This document shows positions 1 through 11,666 of a stretch of DNA of 64,000 nt, piece after piece. This stretch comes from Pleurotus djamor (taxonomy: Eukaryota > Basidiomycota > Agaricomycetes > Agaricales > Pleurotaceae), in contig JAPEVF010000143.1 of NCBI GenBank assembly GCA_029747585.1, positions 1 through 64,000 on the forward strand, written 5' to 3'. The notes under the pieces are model-generated. The model was not told where the DNA came from. It worked only from the letters and a program-made list of their open reading frames with translations, and did not search any database. A program made the position numbers and the translations under genes. Positions within the stretch are counted from its first letter, which is position 1. Each line of letters begins with the position of its first letter.

Positions 1-2443
1 CCCCCCCCCCCTCGCGACCACCTCCTCTCCAGGGTACACGGTCACAACCCATGGTGAACCAACTCGACCAACTCAAGGAACAAAGTCTCCCTCTCCCTGT
101 TCACCTTCTGCTTCTTATCCGCCAGCCGCTGCCCGTCTTCACCATGAACATCAAACAACACATGTCCTCAGCCTGCCTTAGCACAAATTTCTGTCTTCAT
201 CGTGTGCTATCGACATGGAGGGTGGCTCCTCCCCCCCTCAACGATACAACGCTTGCGTGTCCTACGTTTCAGTCATCGTTTGGCTGGGCGTAAGAACCTT
301 GTTTCTCCGTAGGCGAGCTTTCCTGGTAGGATGGGGAGGCGCGTATGGGTAGGACTGGTTCAAGCGAGATCAGACTTAGTGACCATGAAAACCACGGACT
401 ATTCTTGGGTGGCTGCCGGTTCTGCCTTCCTCAATATCCTCTCCGCCACGACCTCATCGAGTCTACGTACCGTCCCCGCTAGGTTACCTTACTGTTGCCA
501 CGTTTACACGGCTCCCTACGCTCGTACTGGAGGCGTTCGACCCGTTCATATTGAGTTCGCCTCCAAGGAAGCGTGAACTATACTCGGGTGGATATAGACG
601 TATCCTGCCGTATTGTTTCCAACGGGCGGTTACGAGGGCTCGCTGGATGCTCTTGGTTCGTCCAGGTTCACTCGCCTTGGTCGAATTTCCCTCATCTTGT
701 CCATGGTATCGCCGCTCTCGAAGTCTGACTGTCGTTAGTTCGGCTGGTAGCTCATGGACCATCTCATGTGGACTTTCTCTTACCTTCAAACACGTTTCCT
801 TTCCACGTATCTTTATCGGACATCCAGACGTGCTTGCATACTTTCTACGTATAGAGTAGAGCACACTGATACCTATACATCTCGGACCACGAAACGCACA
901 AAACACGTCGATATCTCCTTCCTCAGCTCACACGACTGTTCTAGTTTGCTCTACATGTCAGTGGCTTGAGAAAATGTACCTACGACGCACCGTGGCTAGT
1001 CGCCGTGTTAGAGCATACATCCACCTTATATGCACTGGACACGATACATCTTTAGGAATACATTGTCAATGAAGGCCATTGAAGGAGCGAAGATCGGCGG
1101 GAATGAAAAGGACGGCGGGAAAGGTTTCGCACACAAGTGTGCGAAGGGGGATGGGTCTTGTGGTGTCCATTCAACTTATGCGTCTTCCTCACCGTCCAGA
1201 GCCTGAGCCGAGGAAGCTACACAGCTGCGGCTTGATGAGAAACTCGACGCACGAGGAGAAAAGGATAAGGATTGGGTATCGGAAGGGATATGGTGTCGTC
1301 CAGGAGAGGCGAGATTCATGCATTCATGGTCAGCATGTGGTGCCGTTGCTCAAGGAGAGTGGATGGCAATCCGATGATACGACCAGAGTGGCGAAGGGAC
1401 GGAGGTCAGAGAGATTCAGAAACGGAAGAAATGCAGAGACTATGCATCGGTTTGGTTCGGGTCCGGGAAGTTGAACCCGTGTCCAGTTGCCATCTTTTCT
1501 CGTCTCCCTACCCACAAACTCGCTCTCGTCCTCATTGCCATTGCCAATGGCAACGCCGAAATTTTCTCCTCATGGCCGTGCCTCTACGACGTGCTCATTG
1601 CTGTCATGCTATCGATACCTGGAACGACGACCTCTCGGATGTGGAATGACCATGAGCGTGCGGGACAGCTGCGCCTGGTGGTTCAAACAGTAGTTGATAC
1701 TCCTCTTAATCCGTACCCTGTTCATTGAACGTAGAGAATACTGCTGCTTCACCCATCAAGTCACCTGGCTAGAATCTATCTCTATACTCTTGGACCCCAT
1801 CCATGCCATTCCCTCCATTTATCAACAGGACCCAGCCGTATCGCTCGCCCTTTGACCTTCCCATTCGGCGGTTACTATTTGTCTCAACCCCAAATATGCT
1901 CTGCGCTACTTCTCACCTGCCATTTGCTTTCATTGCTCCGTGGTCCTGCGAAACCCGTGGTGCGATTCGGCGACGCGTACAAGAATACTTTTGTGCGTCC
2001 ATTCCTCGTCTTTTGATTTTCTTGTACCTCCTTGGAATCGGTGACGACATTATCATCCCTAGTTATTCTCCCCCCGTTTCATTCCCCATGCTCCCCTGCA
2101 ACATTCTCGCGCATATTGTTCTGCTGACCGGATGCATACACCCCATTCAAGGTACAGAATCATCGCACGTTGGACACGAAGAGGCGAGGGTTGTATTCAC
2201 CACGAGTGTGTGTCGGATCATGAATGAGAGTGCGTAGTGATAGAAGTACGGACACGACCAAAGTTGTCCGCGACGGAATGGTCATCTCATAGAACTGGTA
2301 TCTTGCTTTCCTATACCTACAACAACCGCCAAATGAAGCACCCATCGACTCGACTGCGATTCTGTACTACAGCCTCCACCTTTATGCTTTGATGCTTCGC
2401 CTCTTAAAGTCGTGGCTTCAATACTAAGGGAGATTTTATGTTT
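1..2443. other. No convincing gene
   Basis: Several open frames of 60-144 codons lie here on both strands. None shows a recognisable domain, a consistent chain of splice sites or a protein-like composition. The stretch opens with a run of ten C. It may hold the end of a gene lying further left plus intergenic DNA, or a decayed gene. Nothing can be named. Confidence 0.5.
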
Positions 2444-3611
2444 TCAATCGAGGTGATAAGTCGTACTTGCGGAAAGGTCCTGCTTACATTCTATATCTCG
2501 GCGAACATTGTGCCACCATTCCTCCCACCTATCCAGCCTCCGGAGGTTAGTACTTAAGGGTGATGGTGTGCCTCTTGCATAACGAGTGACTACGAGTGGC
2601 CGGTAATCGTCTGAGAGATCTATAACTCTCAGTGCAGGGAACACATCAAACATTCGTTTCAAGTCCCCCTCCCTCAGCATTGATACTGAGACATTGCAAT
2701 ACCGGAGACGTCTGGATGGGATTGCGAGAAGGTCCTCAACGAGTGGCTGGAGATGATGTGGGAGTGTGAACTTGAAGCTCCAATAAGTTGATCAAGGATA
2801 CGAACGCACATTGGGCATGAAACACATCTGCCTGATATTGAGATACTCGACGCTGTTCAGGTGACGTGTGAAATTGCGGATGGAATTCGCGTCGACAACG
2901 GCGAACGCCAAGGTGAGAAGAGAGTGAAGGAAATCTGGAGGGGGTACATATTGATCCGCAGGGCGACATGGGCTGCTCAGGTGCTGGATACCTCGGAGGG
3001 TTCCAACAAAACTCCAAGCTCCATCATCGACAATCACGGTCCGTACGTTCGGTAATCCATCCGCTGGAAGCACAGTCCCGTGGGACCCGTAGCCGAGCTT
3101 CAAGTACTCGAGAGCCTTTTGTGAGACCAGCACTTCACATAGGGCATCAAACGGCAGTAAGCCCATCAAGATGAGATGGGTCAGCCTGCACGATTGAATA
3201 CAATTGAGTAGAGCTGGTTCTAAGTAAATTGAATCCAGCCAAAGCCGCTCCAATTTCTCCATGCATGGAATAACACTTGCTGCTGCAGTTACAGGCTTCG
3301 GGAACTCGTTGATGAGGGTGAACCGCTTGGTGAGGTGAAGATGTGGACTCGATTCCATGGATGTCAAGATGAAACGTTCCTGTCCCAGTTTGTTGGTTAA
3401 ATTGATGTCTTCGTATAAAATCGGTGTGGCCAGATCGGAGAAATGATGAGAGACAAAGAGCAGTGGGAAGACGGTGGAGGGTTTGGGGAAGGCAAGGGCC
3501 CTTAGGACAAGTGTCCAAAGCTCAGGGGGGNAGATCTACTGACGGGTGTAAGCCCCTCATTACCGGAACAATATTCTCGTCATGTTACTCACCAATGCGA
3601 CGTGAAGCCAT
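2444..3611 (-). CDS. F-box-like / leucine-rich repeat protein
   Basis: A short first exon (3611-3593) ends at a GTGAGT donor. The acceptor before 3535 then joins MASRRI to DLPPELWTLVLR, a typical start of mushroom F-box-like proteins. It continues with PLLFVSHHFSDLATPILYEDI, a common core of these families, and then leucine-rich text with LTHLILMGLL and ALEYLKLGYG. At least one more intron lies near 2800-2740, and the last exon ends at 2444 after TTYHLD. Such proteins usually act as substrate adaptors of SCF ubiquitin ligases, and mushroom genomes hold them in large divergent families. The N at 3531 must be an extra base: leaving it out keeps the frame through PPELW, while counting it gives a stop. 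The substrate cannot be guessed. Family assignment is fairly safe, exact exon ends less so. Confidence 0.65.
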
Positions 3612-5721
3612 TGTGGTCGGTGCTCAACATGCGAGCAGACAGCCGTGTAATCAACAACAACGGATCGTGAGACAAGAGCCGCTCAGGGTGGCAAGTATCT
3701 CTCACTTTGCAGTGCCTCGTGGAGATGGTAAGAATCGTCTCCTCCGAATTTGAGTTCACTGTAGATATACTCGCAGAGAATAGGCATGGCAGGATCATGG
3801 AGCGTGAAACGATGCGGCGTGAAGGAGTAGAAGTCGCCGGGTTGCGCAATCTTCCGTAGGAACTAGGAAGATCTAGTCGAGTGTGTTGGATTTCTTACCG
3901 TGTCGGAAACATGGAAATGGCACAAAGAAAGCAATGGAATGTAGACGTTGGAAAGAGGGGAGTGCAAGTCAAATGAGATCGTCCGGTATAAATTTACCGC
4001 AGATACAGAATGTTCGGTATCAATGATGTTACTCTATGTACTCTACGGACCGAAGGACGAGCATAAAGAAGGCGAGGAAATGTATCTAAAGGGACCTGGG
4101 GGATGTACAGCGAACAACTTTGACCTTGGTCACGGCGAGTGCATGAGACTTGCATGAGACAGCTAACTGTACTGTCGAAGAAAGGTGATCGAAGAGTCCG
4201 GAGTCAAACAGTCCAATAACAAGGTGAAGAGGTATAATTGGGGGAATGTACAAACTCTAAGTGAGTAGAATGGAATATATGTGAGCGTATCAAAAATGCC
4301 TTGAACGGCAAACAACGAGTTCCACGAGAGACTGGCGTGTGTCAGGCGTATGTAGATCCTCGGATTGATTGAACGCGTTCGCAAGTCCAGTCACTTTTTC
4401 TGAAGGATGATGGCAGTCGTGGGTGATGCTAGCAAAGAACACGAAGTATGTCAAGCCACGTCTGCATCCTTGTGTGGGGCGTCGAGGAAGCCGATAGCCA
4501 GCGCCGTGAGTCTCATGATTCGTGAGGTAGGCGAGCGCATAGACAGAGGGCCTGGCGACACAGGCAATTTGGACCGATGGAACTCGAAGCTAAGAAATAT
4601 TAGAATTCCCGAAACGTACTTAGTGGCGATAGGCTGGAGAGGAATGACTTGATACTTACCTGAGATCTACGAGTGAAACTCGACCGATGGATAGAGGTGC
4701 TGAAAGTCGTGAATTCGAGAGCGGAGTCTCCGCATGCTCCAATACGAGGTACGTATATTGAAGAGGGTCAGAGCCGAGATAAGCAGAAGAGACCCACAGC
4801 GCTCAAATGTAAGCCCTGGTTCGAGACTGAAGATATAGCGAACGAAGACGTCCAAGTATTCAACTAGGACTTTCAGAGTTCCTTCAAAGGCCCCCGATGT
4901 AGACATGCGTACGAGCGACATTACATAAAGAGTGCGTCCATCCACGAGGTTTTGATTTCTAGGAGATAGACAGCAGATGATCAGCTGTGTCCAATGGGAG
5001 GAGGGAGACGGTTAACCCTCCCAGGTAACAGCGAGGATTGATGCGAGTGAAGGAGAAGCCGCTGAGAGGCAAAACGTGCATGAAGTCAACAATGGTGGAT
5101 ATAGCGTCTTTAAGCTCATAGGCTGAGAAGCTCGCTACTAAGAAAGGGAGGAGATGTGTGCTGCTCGTTGACATCGTAGGCATCGTGTCTAAGCTGCAAC
5201 TTCGACGCAGCGCGTTCCTGTGACGTCATCGACATTCGCACCGTTCTTCCGAGGACGCTGTAGCCAAGCAGCACCAAACACATCCTTTCTCCCATACCAT
5301 CTCCATCCCTCATATCCCTTATGCTCCTTCGACAGTCCTGCTCTATGATTATCGTATCCTTATCTCGCATTCTCAGAGAAAATCTTATGGGTCTTCGAAC
5401 CTGTCGGTAGTCGTACCCGTTCTATGGTGCGCGAAGTTTCCTACATTTTTTTTGGTTTTCCTCGCTGACAAGCCCTCTATCTTTTCTTCTCTTAGGTATC
5501 GTCTTATCCGACTTCGCGGTGCTATACTGGCAGCGTTGCGGACCTACGCTCGTCGAAGGAACCCTCCGATCAGCCCACAGTGGTCTCCTTTGTGTCGGAT
5601 AAGGCGTTTGGAAGTTGGATGGCTTAAGGCAGGTTTTTCTGGGTGGTTCGAGTTGAGGTAGATGTCGAACAGAGTTTGGCTCGACGGGGAAGGGATTCTA
5701 CGAGGACGAAAACTGAATACA
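3612..5721. other. Unresolved stretch, possible minus-strand gene fragments
   Basis: No gene can be closed here. On the minus strand, 3849-3663 reads FYSFTPHRFTLHDPAMPILC and so on, which resembles the ATPILYEDI core of the neighbouring F-box-like gene and may be a relic of a related copy. Further right, minus frames at 4945-4667 and 5183-4959 hold hydrophobic text (RCGSLLLISALTLFNI; HLLPFLVASFSAYELKDAI), so a multi-exon membrane protein or a broken gene is possible between about 5183 and 4450. No domain was recognised and no full splice chain could be built. Confidence 0.3.
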
Positions 5722-6409
5722 CACAGCGTGCGACCAAGAGTTTTTTGGTGCGAAAAATGGATGGATTTTTCTTATCATTTTTGTGGGGGGAAAATACACT
5801 GAAAAACATCAAATTTTTGCTTGAGTAAAATCTGCGAAATATGTATACCTTTTTGTAGATTTTTTGCATGTAAAAAGGTTTTTGTTTTTCGGCGTAAAAA
5901 AGTCTTGAAAAAGGAGACCNTTTTTCGCCCCTTTTTGCTCCTATAAAATATTTACTTTTTGCGATCTTTTACGCACGAAGAAATGTGTCATTTTTTTCTA
6001 GCTTTTTCGAGCTGAAAAATGAAAACTTTTTCGCTTCCAAATGTGTGAAGTTAGCACCCAAAGATGGTCAATTCTGAGATAAGGCTGCATTTCGAGGTGA
6101 AAAAGTTTTCATTTTTCAGCTCNGAAAAAGCTAGGAAAAAATGACACATTTCTTCGTGCGTAAAAGATAGCACAAAGTAAATATTTTATAGGAGCAAAAA
6201 GGGGCGAAAAAGGTGGCCTTTTACAAGACCTTTTTACGCCGAAAAACGAAACCTTTTTACGCGTAGAAAATCTACAAAAAGGCATACATATTTCGCAGAT
6301 TTTACTCAAGCAAAAAGTTGATGTTTTTTGATGTATTTTCCCCTCACAAAAATGATNAAGAAAAATTCATCCATTTTTCGCACCAAAAAACTCTTGGTCG
6401 CACGCTGTG
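5722..6409. repeat. Long AT-rich inverted repeat (fold-back or MITE-like)
   Basis: Two arms of about 320 bp, 5722-6043 and 6088-6409, are near-perfect reverse complements around a spacer of about 44 bp. The outer ends read CACAGCGTGCGACCAAGAG on the left and its complement on the right. The arms differ by scattered substitutions and three Ns. The element is much richer in A and T than its flanks, with many runs of A or T. No obvious target-site duplication is visible next to the ends as I drew them. It holds no credible coding sequence; the open frames inside are shadows of the T-runs. A non-autonomous terminal-inverted-repeat or fold-back transposon is the likeliest explanation. Confidence 0.85.
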
Positions 6410-6910
6410 ATTGTTCTCAATGGGCTTGTGCAGCCCTACACCCTCACGAAAAGAGAATGAAAAGTTATATACGTCGCGCAGATCTGTAGCAACTCCTATT
6501 GACCCCTAGGAACAATGACAGTGTTTGCCAGCGTCCTCTTTCTTCGGGACGGTTAACGTTCAGATATCGACATCTTTGGAAACTTCTTGCTTTGGAGAGA
6601 CATCGTCGTATCAACAGTCATTAAGCTGCTCCTTGAGCTTGATCAAGTAGTAGAGGGAGGCTTCCACTGAAGTCGTTTACACCGGCAACAACATCGCCAG
6701 GCTTCCCTAGCGTATCCCCATCGTACCTCCAGTACTATTATTTCTATACTATGGACACTCTCCTTTAAAGCCTAGCACCCACCTACTTATTGTCGCTTTC
6801 CGTCTCATTCATACGTCAATGCAGCGGAAAGCTTAATGGACGCAATGAAAAAGGACTCGTGGCAACTCTAAGCATATTCTTCCTCCCTCTCACCATCGTC
6901 AACATCTGCC
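6410..6910. other. Intergenic, upstream of aldehyde dehydrogenase
   Basis: About 500 bp between the inverted repeat and the aldehyde dehydrogenase start. No gene or clear TATA box was seen. It ends in the CT-rich text common just before fungal start codons. Confidence 0.5.
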
Positions 6911-9056
6911 ATGACACAAGAGATCCAGACGACGATATGCCCCCATACTCAGCTCCCACTTTATTCAAGAACTTATCCGACAGTGGATGAACTTGATAGT
7001 AAGATCGCAAAAGCGCAAATAGCTTATCAGGCGTGGTCAAAAGTTCCTCTCCAAGAGCGCATCGCCATCGGGCGCAAGTTCGTTGTGAGTTTGCTCAAGA
7101 TTGATGATCATGATGTACAATGTCGTCCGATTGCGCTAGGATGCATTCCGGGAGATGGGGAAAGTCGAAGATGACATCCCGAAGTCGTTGGCCCTGGAAA
7201 TGGGAAGGTGCGCATGCGAAAGTAACCTCATCGAGATTTACAGGTGTTCATAATCATCATGAAAATCAAGGCCAATCTCTCAAGGGGCTGGTGAAGTTCG
7301 TGGTTTCCTCGAACGAGCAGAATATCTGTTATCCATCGCCGCAACCTCGCTGGCCGATGTCTCATTGGAAACTACCGATAAGCCTGGGTTCAAGCGATTC
7401 ATCAAACGGGTCCCCCAAGGCGTCGTGTTCATCATAGCGCCTTGGAAGTGAGTGATCCATTGCCGAGACCGTGGACTTTCCTGACGAGAGCTAGTTTTCC
7501 TTACCTAACCTCCGTCAATTCCATTCTACCAGCAATCCTAGCTGGAAACGCAGTTCTCCTCAAACCCTCCCCACAAACGCCCACCACCGCCGAACGTATC
7601 GCCAAATGCTTCGAGATTGCTGGTCTACCAGCTGATGTCTTCCAAGTCCTCCATCTATCGAATGAATTGGTCTCGCACACAATCCAACACAAGTCCGTCA
7701 ACTTTGTTTCTTTCACCGGGAGTGTGGTGAACGGCCAATCAGTCGAGAAAGCTGCGACGGAGTCCAAGACGTTCAAGGGTGTTGCGTTGGAGTTGGGAGG
7801 GAAGGATCCTGCGTATGTTCGGGCGGACGCTGATCTAGACTACACGGTTGCGGAACTGGTGGATGGTGCCTTCTTCAACTCTGGCCAAAGTTGCTGCGCT
7901 GTCGAGGTTCGTCTCCTAAGTTTTTTGCTGTCCATTGAAACCCCCTGAGGTCACGTTTCAGCGAATTTATGTCCACGAGTTCATCTACGATGCATTTGTC
8001 TCCAAGTTCGTTGATATAGTCAAGGTAAATGCATCGAGCCGTTCTATTGGCAGAGTGTCCTAACGGAAATAGCAATACCGACTTGGAGACCCGACAGATA
8101 AAAATACGAATCTGGGTCCTGTCGTCAGCCTTGCCAGTGCTGAGCGTATTGCGAAACAAGTCACCGATGCTTGTAAGTGTGCTCGCGCGTTTCATTCTAA
8201 TCGCTCCGATCTCAACCGTGTCCACCAGTGTCAAAGGGTGCGAAACCCCTCGTTCCGGAAGGCACTTTCCCCGCTGCCCAGCCGTAAGTCCTGGATCATA
8301 TTCTAGCCTGGGTCATTCCGTGTCTCATCGTCCTCACCAACTATCAGAGGAACTACATACTTTGCGCCACAGGTCTTGGTTGATGTGGATCATTGTAAGT
8401 GAATACTATGTACTCGGATGAATCACCTTCTCTGATTTGGATCGCCAGCGATGGAGGTTATGACGGTTAGTTTCCATCCGCATCTTGCCTGGATCACATT
8501 AGTGACACCATGATGGCCGCACAGGAGGAGACTTTTGGACCCGTCGTCGGCATACAGAAGGTAAGCCCTGTCATACCTTTCGTCACCACGGAGTTTGATT
8601 TTTCTTTCCTTGCAGGTTGCTTCGGATGATGAAGCCATCACTCTCATGAACGACTCCATCTACGGTCTCACCGCTTCGGTTTGGACGAATGCTGAAGCCA
8701 ACTCCGAATCTCAAGAGGCCTTCCTAAGGATATCAGACGATATCGAGACCGGCACAGTTTTCTTGAACAGGTGCGTATTTCGATTTTGGTTGGCATGGTG
8801 TCCTTCATCTTCAGCCTGAACGTATCTGCTTCATGGTATTTATAACTTCTTCGTAGGTGCGATTATCTCGACCCCGCCCTCGCGTGGACTGGCGTCAAAC
8901 ACAGTGGGCGCGGTGTGAGCTTGAGTAAATTTGGTATGCCCCATATATCTAGATACGCCCGAGGGTCCATGCGGTTCACTAACTTTTGATGTTCTCCCAG
9001 GCTTCGACCAACTCACAAGACCTAAATCCATTCACATGAAGATAAAGACGAGCTAG
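6911..9056 (+). CDS. NAD(P)-dependent aldehyde dehydrogenase
   Basis: Oxidises an aldehyde to the acid with NAD(P)+; the substrate is not evident. Thirteen exons: 6911-7084, 7140-7207, 7271-7447, 7495-7906, 7962-8024, 8073-8172, 8229-8283, 8348-8394, 8449-8465, 8525-8560, 8616-8770, 8857-8933, 9001-9056. They sum to 1437 nt, 478 residues, normal for the ALDH superfamily. Visible marks: VVFIIAPWNFPYLT (cofactor site), FTGSVVNG, the general-base glutamate in ALELGGKDP, the catalytic cysteine in FFNSGQSCCAVE, and EETFGPVVGI near the C-terminus. There is no leader peptide, so it is probably cytosolic. The tail GVKHSGRGVSLSKFGF resembles bacterial-type and fungal generic ALDHs rather than the classical ALDH1/2 group. 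Exon 9 is only 17 nt. Family certain, substrate unknown. Confidence 0.93.
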
Positions 9057-10026
9057 ATATATCTAAGAAGTAGTCTGAGGACGAAATACTTGATGAGTAC
9101 TTGTTTTATACCTACTTTCAGTGGTTCTGCCGATGTTCTCCGTAACATAAATATAATCATATCTTCAAGGTGAGCTCGCCACTTGTGGTCAATGATGGCC
9201 CGCCATCCTCACTGTACTCTGTCCGGACAGCGAACGCCCGATAGTTATCAGAAACTAGTATACCATCGTGCTTAGAACCCCTTCCGGCCTTGTTCGTCCG
9301 TTTTCTTCTTTCACAGCGATGGATCCATGTCCGTGCTCGAAGACCCAAGTCATGTCAATCAATTAATCAGTGATTATGGCCTTCGATGCCAGTTTTGTGA
9401 TCGGTTTTTCGTAAGTTGCGTTGCCGACAGTATTGTTTCATGTATTTGAAAACATTCACTCCCCAATTCAGGACACTGACAGCGACCTCCTCGAGTCTGC
9501 GCAAAGTTTGGTAAAACTGGGGTATCGACTCTTAATTGCAGTTTCACAGTGAAATTGCTCGCTCGCCTGCATCACGCAGTGGAGGCTCCCCATTTACTAA
9601 ATTTCCCTCAGGTCAGGAAGCTCCGAAACTGTGGAAAATTGCCATCATCTCATAGTGACTCAGTCGTGCTTCGCAGGGTGTATCAATGCATCATGATCGC
9701 AAGTGCTACTCAATTCAACAGGATTATCTTCCTTCCCCACTTTGTGTTGAGGGTTGTTTAGGATACGAGTCGAAGCCGGTACCATCTATTTTATTTCTCT
9801 CATTGCGCTCTGATTTTCATCAAAGGGATTGTCATTCAGTCCCACCCCAACTTATGTATCATGCGTATTAATTGATACCATCAAGCTTACTGACCACCTC
9901 CAACGGCGGTGATTGCGCCAAGTTTCCTTCCCTTGGAGCTAGAAATCGTGCTGTACATATATATGTACAAGTCCAGTCGAGGCTTCGGATTTGTACTATC
10001 CCCTTGTTTCTCCCTCATTTCTCGAC
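9057..10026. other. Intergenic with one possible small gene
   Basis: Apart from the candidate at 9317-9552 there is no convincing coding sequence. The run just before 10027 leads into the DUF6534 gene. Confidence 0.4.
9317..9552 (+). CDS. Possible small CxxC protein, two exons
   Basis: A strong acceptor (TTTTCTTCTTTCACAG) opens at 9317. From the ATG at 9327 the frame runs through DYGLRCQFCDRFF to a GTAAGT donor at 9411. After an acceptor ending at 9471 it continues DTDSDLLESAQSLVKLGYRL to a stop at 9552, about 54 residues. The CQFC pair could bind a metal. The upstream acceptor suggests an earlier exon that I could not place. No family was recognised, and chance cannot be excluded. Confidence 0.25.
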
Positions 10027-11666
10027 ATGGATAATGGCGAAATATGCGGTCTCCCCCACAAGGCAACCGAACTACTGTAAGTGTCCGTTGCCTCCACATC
10101 GTCTGCGCTGAACTGATATCTCGTAGGATGGGCCCGTTGGTGTGCACGACTCAGAACTGTCTGGCCGTAGGTAACCCTTGACCTCCATTTTAGGCTCTTG
10201 GGTACATGTTCGGCTGCTTGATATTTGGCATGTTAATCGTCCAAATATGTGAGTGGCCCAATAATAATTGTAACTTACACTACCAGCTGAGCATCTGCTC
10301 GTGGCAGTCTGGTACCACGTCAACTTTCCCAAGGATCTACTCGGCATACGAATAGTAGGTTCGCGCAGCTACTTTACTATTTCTCTGCGTTCTATGTGAA
10401 CCTGGGTCGCAGTCTGGGCATCGTTCTTCCTTTCCTTTGGCTTCACTGTGATCAGTAGTGCCGCCGCCTGGGGGCAATTCGGTCGAGGCTGGGGTGTTTG
10501 CGACGTCCTCATATACATCGACCGTTCGTGGGCTTCTTTCCCTCCGGTGAACGGCGTCTGTGAGTGTCTATCAATCCAACCAACTCCGTTCCCGATTGAC
10601 GTTCCCAGTGGGAATGATAACAGAGATCTTCTTTGCCTGGCGAATCTATCAGCTGATGAATAACCCGTGGCTTTCACTTTTTATCTCCTCTGTAAGCGGT
10701 GCTAATGACCCTCGAATCCAGTAACATGCCCCTGACCACACTGACAGTTGGCCGTGCTACAATGTGCCATTACGTTCTACTTTGATATCTATGTAACACC
10801 AAACTTCAACGCCTCTACCCGCGACTACTCCTAACCCTCTATTGCAGGTCATGCTCCACGGCGTCACCTATGAAGCGCTTTTGAGCCGTGATCCTTATAT
10901 CGTTGTAAGACCAACGGGCCCACATTGTTCATTTCCGCTCTCAACGCAGCTAGGTATGGCTCGTCTCTAGTCTTGTCTGTGACCTTGTCATCACCGCAGC
11001 TATGCTCAGAATCGTAAGTCACCTATCTGGATTTACCAAGCAGCCTCTAATCAGTTGCAGCTCCTCAAAGCGCGCCATGACAGCCACTTCAAACCCACAT
11101 TGGCCATGTTAAGCAATGTCATCAAGTACACTGTAGAAGCGGGTTTGATAACCTCCGTATGGGCTATCGTTCAGCTTATTGTCTGGGTGAAAACCCCCAC
11201 TTATGGTTTCCATCTCTTTTTGTGAGTGCCCTAAACGCTCCTATAACAACCTCCTTTCTCAATTCGACTTAGCTTTGTCACGCGCGGCCGACTGTGAGCA
11301 CGAACCTTTCGTGTCGTTTCAGTCTGCGAGCTCACGAACTGCTAATATTGTTAAGGTACTCAAACTGGCTACTTACGACGCTGAACTCAAGATCCTATGT
11401 CTCTCGCAACCCACGGTCTGTGATGGACGTGACGAGATCCCAAACAAGGCCTACCATCTGGGGTGGTATTGCCGCTGTTGATGATCGGAAAATTGTTGAG
11501 CGACTCGCTACAGCAATCAATGTCGACACCACTACCGAGATTCATTACGATGGCCATGAACTGGGCAATTTAAATTTAACGGTGGGTTTCTCTATTCACC
11601 CTGATCGTGTGCTTCCCTCTAACTGATTTTCACCAACAGAAATCCAAGGCGTCTTCTTCGAATTAG
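10027..11666 (+). CDS. DUF6534-type multi-pass membrane protein
   Basis: Many short exons together spell the pattern of the DUF6534 family, abundant in Agaricomycetes and of unknown function: an N-terminal helix LLGYMFGCLIFGMLIVQI, then VNFPKDLLGIRIV, the segment ITEIFFAWRIYQLMNNPW, VWLVSSLVCDLVITAAML, and the C-terminal DUF6534 block (KARHDSHFKPTLAMLSNVIK, then EAGLITSVWAIVQLIVW). The final exon, after the acceptor near 11639, ends KSKASSSN with a stop at 11666. Start 10027 (MDNGEICG) is chosen as the first ATG whose exon ends in GTAAGT. Several inner exon borders are uncertain. The family topology is seven transmembrane helices, so it probably sits in a membrane, and a sensor role is sometimes guessed. 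A second member lies at 40813-42733. Confidence 0.75.

Noticed and set aside
484..906. A 140-codon minus-strand frame near the left end
   Set aside because: Composition is not protein-like, no domain or splice context; likely chance.
5624..6309. Open frames inside the inverted repeat
   Set aside because: They are made of Lys/Phe runs from A and T tracts and appear on both arms as mirror images.
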